Source: CAZLPZ01 sp964561535 (GTDB taxonomy: Bacteria; Pseudomonadota; Alphaproteobacteria; Micavibrionales; Micavibrionaceae). Taken from it: a DNA stretch of 14,118 nt. A program made the translations under genes and the position numbers. Below, one piece after another: positions 12,977 through 14,118 of this stretch. Below the pieces are notes generated by a model, which had not been told where the DNA came from, searched no databases, and worked only from the letters and a program-made list of their open reading frames with translations. Positions within the stretch are counted from its first letter, which is position 1. The number at the start of each line of letters is the position of its first letter. Where the stretch lies: contig CAZLPZ010000038.1 in the NCBI GenBank assembly GCA_964561535.1, positions 1-14,118 on the forward strand, given 5' to 3'.

Positions 12977-14118
12977 ATGTTTATGCGTTTTCCTTTATGT
13001 TCTGTTATCTTTTTGGTGATCATGGCGGTGATGGCCGTGGCCGTGCCGTTGACCCCCGCGCACGCACAGCTCCGCGTTGACGTCACAAAAGGCGTGATGG
13101 AGCCGATCCCGGTTGCCATCACGAATTTTCATACGACGAATCCGATTTTACAAGAGGCGGCCAATGGCATCCCCCAGGTGATTACGGCAAATTTGGAACG
13201 CACCGGGTTGTTTAACCCCTTGTCCCAAGGGATGTTCATTCAAGACAGCGCGAATATTCAGGCAAACGGCCCACGTTTCCCCGAATGGAAGGCGATTAAT
13301 GCCCAAGCCTTGGTATCGGGTGTGATTATGGTGACGCCTGAGGGGAAAACGCGGGTGGAATTCCGCCTGTATGATGTTTTGGGTCAAAAACAATTGTCGG
13401 GCATGGCGTATATGACAACCCCGACGAATTGGCGTCGCATCGCGCACATTATATCCGATGAAATTTACAAACGCCTGACCGGGGAAGATGGTTATTTTGA
13501 CTCGCGCATCGTGTATGTCGCGGAATCAGGTCCGGTTCAAAAGCGGGTCAAACGCTTGGCCATCATGGATCAAGACGGGTTCAATAACCGATATTTGACT
13601 GATGGGCGGGACATTGTGCTCACCCCACGGTTTTCGCCGAATGCCCCCGTGATCACCTATCTGTCTTATGCCGGGAACAAACCGCGCGTGTATCTGTATA
13701 ATATCGACACAGGGAAACAAGAAGTGTTGGGTGAGTTTCCCGGTATGACATTCGCGCCGCGGTTTTCACCGGATGGGAATGCAGTGATTATGTCTTTGTC
13801 TAAAAACGGAAATTCGGATGTATATGCGATGGATTTAAAATCGCGCACCGTGCGTCAGCTGACCAACAACGCGGCGATTGATACGTCGGCGACCTATGCA
13901 CCGGATGGTCGTCGGATTGTGTTTGAATCAGATCGCAGCGGGACGCAACAGATTTATGTGATGAATGCCGATGGGTCAAACCCCACGCGGATCACGTTTG
14001 GCCAGGGGCGCTATGCCAACCCCGTCTGGTCGCCGCGCGGCGATTTGATTGCCTTTACCCGCATGTATCAAGGGCAGTTTTACATTGGCGTCATTAAACC
14101 CGACGGGTCGGGCGAACG
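12977..14118 (+). CDS. tolB: Tol-Pal system protein TolB, 3'-truncated by window edge
   Basis: TolB is the periplasmic beta-propeller of the Tol-Pal system, which keeps the outer membrane attached during constriction and links TolA to Pal. A signal peptide of 30 residues (FLVIMAVMAVAV core, cut after TPAHA) is followed by the N-terminal domain (RVDVTKGVMEPIPVAI ... LERTGLF). Propeller blades then repeat the pattern PRFSPDG ... VYAMDLKS, ATYAPDGRRIVFESDRSG and PVWSPRGDLIAFTR. About 380 codons are visible against a usual total near 440; the frame is open to the window end (KPDGSGER). ATG 12977 has no clear RBS; ATG 12983 is an equal alternative. No tolQ, tolR or tolA lies directly upstream: the toxin-antitoxin operon is there, and tolB has its own promoter. 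The pal gene would be expected just beyond the edge. Confidence 0.96.
   Translation, partial: MFMRFPLCSVIFLVIMAVMAVAVPLTPAHAQLRVDVTKGVMEPIPVAITNFHTTNPILQEAANGIPQVITANLERTGLFNPLSQGMFIQDSANIQANGPRFPEWKAINAQALVSGVIMVTPEGKTRVEFRLYDVLGQKQLSGMAYMTTPTNWRRIAHIISDEIYKRLTGEDGYFDSRIVYVAESGPVQKRVKRLAIMDQDGFNNRYLTDGRDIVLTPRFSPNAPVITYLSYAGNKPRVYLYNIDTGKQEVLGEFPGMTFAPRFSPDGNAVIMSLSKNGNSDVYAMDLKSRTVRQLTNNAAIDTSATYAPDGRRIVFESDRSGTQQIYVMNADGSNPTRITFGQGRYANPVWSPRGDLIAFTRMYQGQFYIGVIKPDGSGE

Overview
The window looks like a chromosomal segment of an alphaproteobacterium. The evidence is gene content: a CcrM-type GANTC methyltransferase next to rnhB, a ChpT-type histidine phosphotransferase of the CtrA phosphorelay, a DUF2336 protein, a mutY/dciA-like divergent pair, an alphaproteobacterial suhB and a tolB gene. 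The genus cannot be fixed from the sequence. There is no rRNA, tRNA, insertion sequence, prophage or CRISPR array here. The region is mostly core metabolism and cell-cycle genes, with one small toxin-antitoxin island.

Layout. 1-1433 (+): 3' part of sucD, a two-hairpin intergenic element, and a Nudix hydrolase. 1440-3239 (-): a small disordered protein, then chpT behind a strong promoter, then a CofE/F420-ligase-like protein whose conserved N terminus lies upstream of its first ATG. 3483-4604 (+): a DUF2336 protein in a more AT-rich stretch. 4614-7803 (-): a dciA-like gene, suhB and a long proline-rich OmpA-like periplasmic protein, closely spaced as one likely operon. 7789-9794 (+): mutY and a coupled secreted protein of unknown function. 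9860-11823 (-): rnhB, then ccrM. 11917-12826 (+): an AbrB-like antitoxin, a Doc toxin and a small membrane protein in one operon. 12977-end (+): tolB with its own promoter, truncated by the window edge.

Themes. Two copies of one inverted-repeat element (core CCCGGCGAAGG) are present. One is inserted in frame in the dciA-like gene and adds about 34 residues. The other supplies the last ten codons and the stop of rnhB and lies just upstream of the ccrM promoter. The ccrM promoter region carries six GANTC sites in 81 bp, two of them touching the predicted -10 box, which suggests methylation-based autoregulation. Single or paired GANTC sites also lie next to the predicted chpT and tolB promoters, so ccrM and several of its plausible targets share this window.

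I found no clearly new large system. The best leads are the coding palindromic element, the GANTC cluster, the start-less F420-ligase gene beside chpT, and the membrane protein appended to the AbrB-Doc module.
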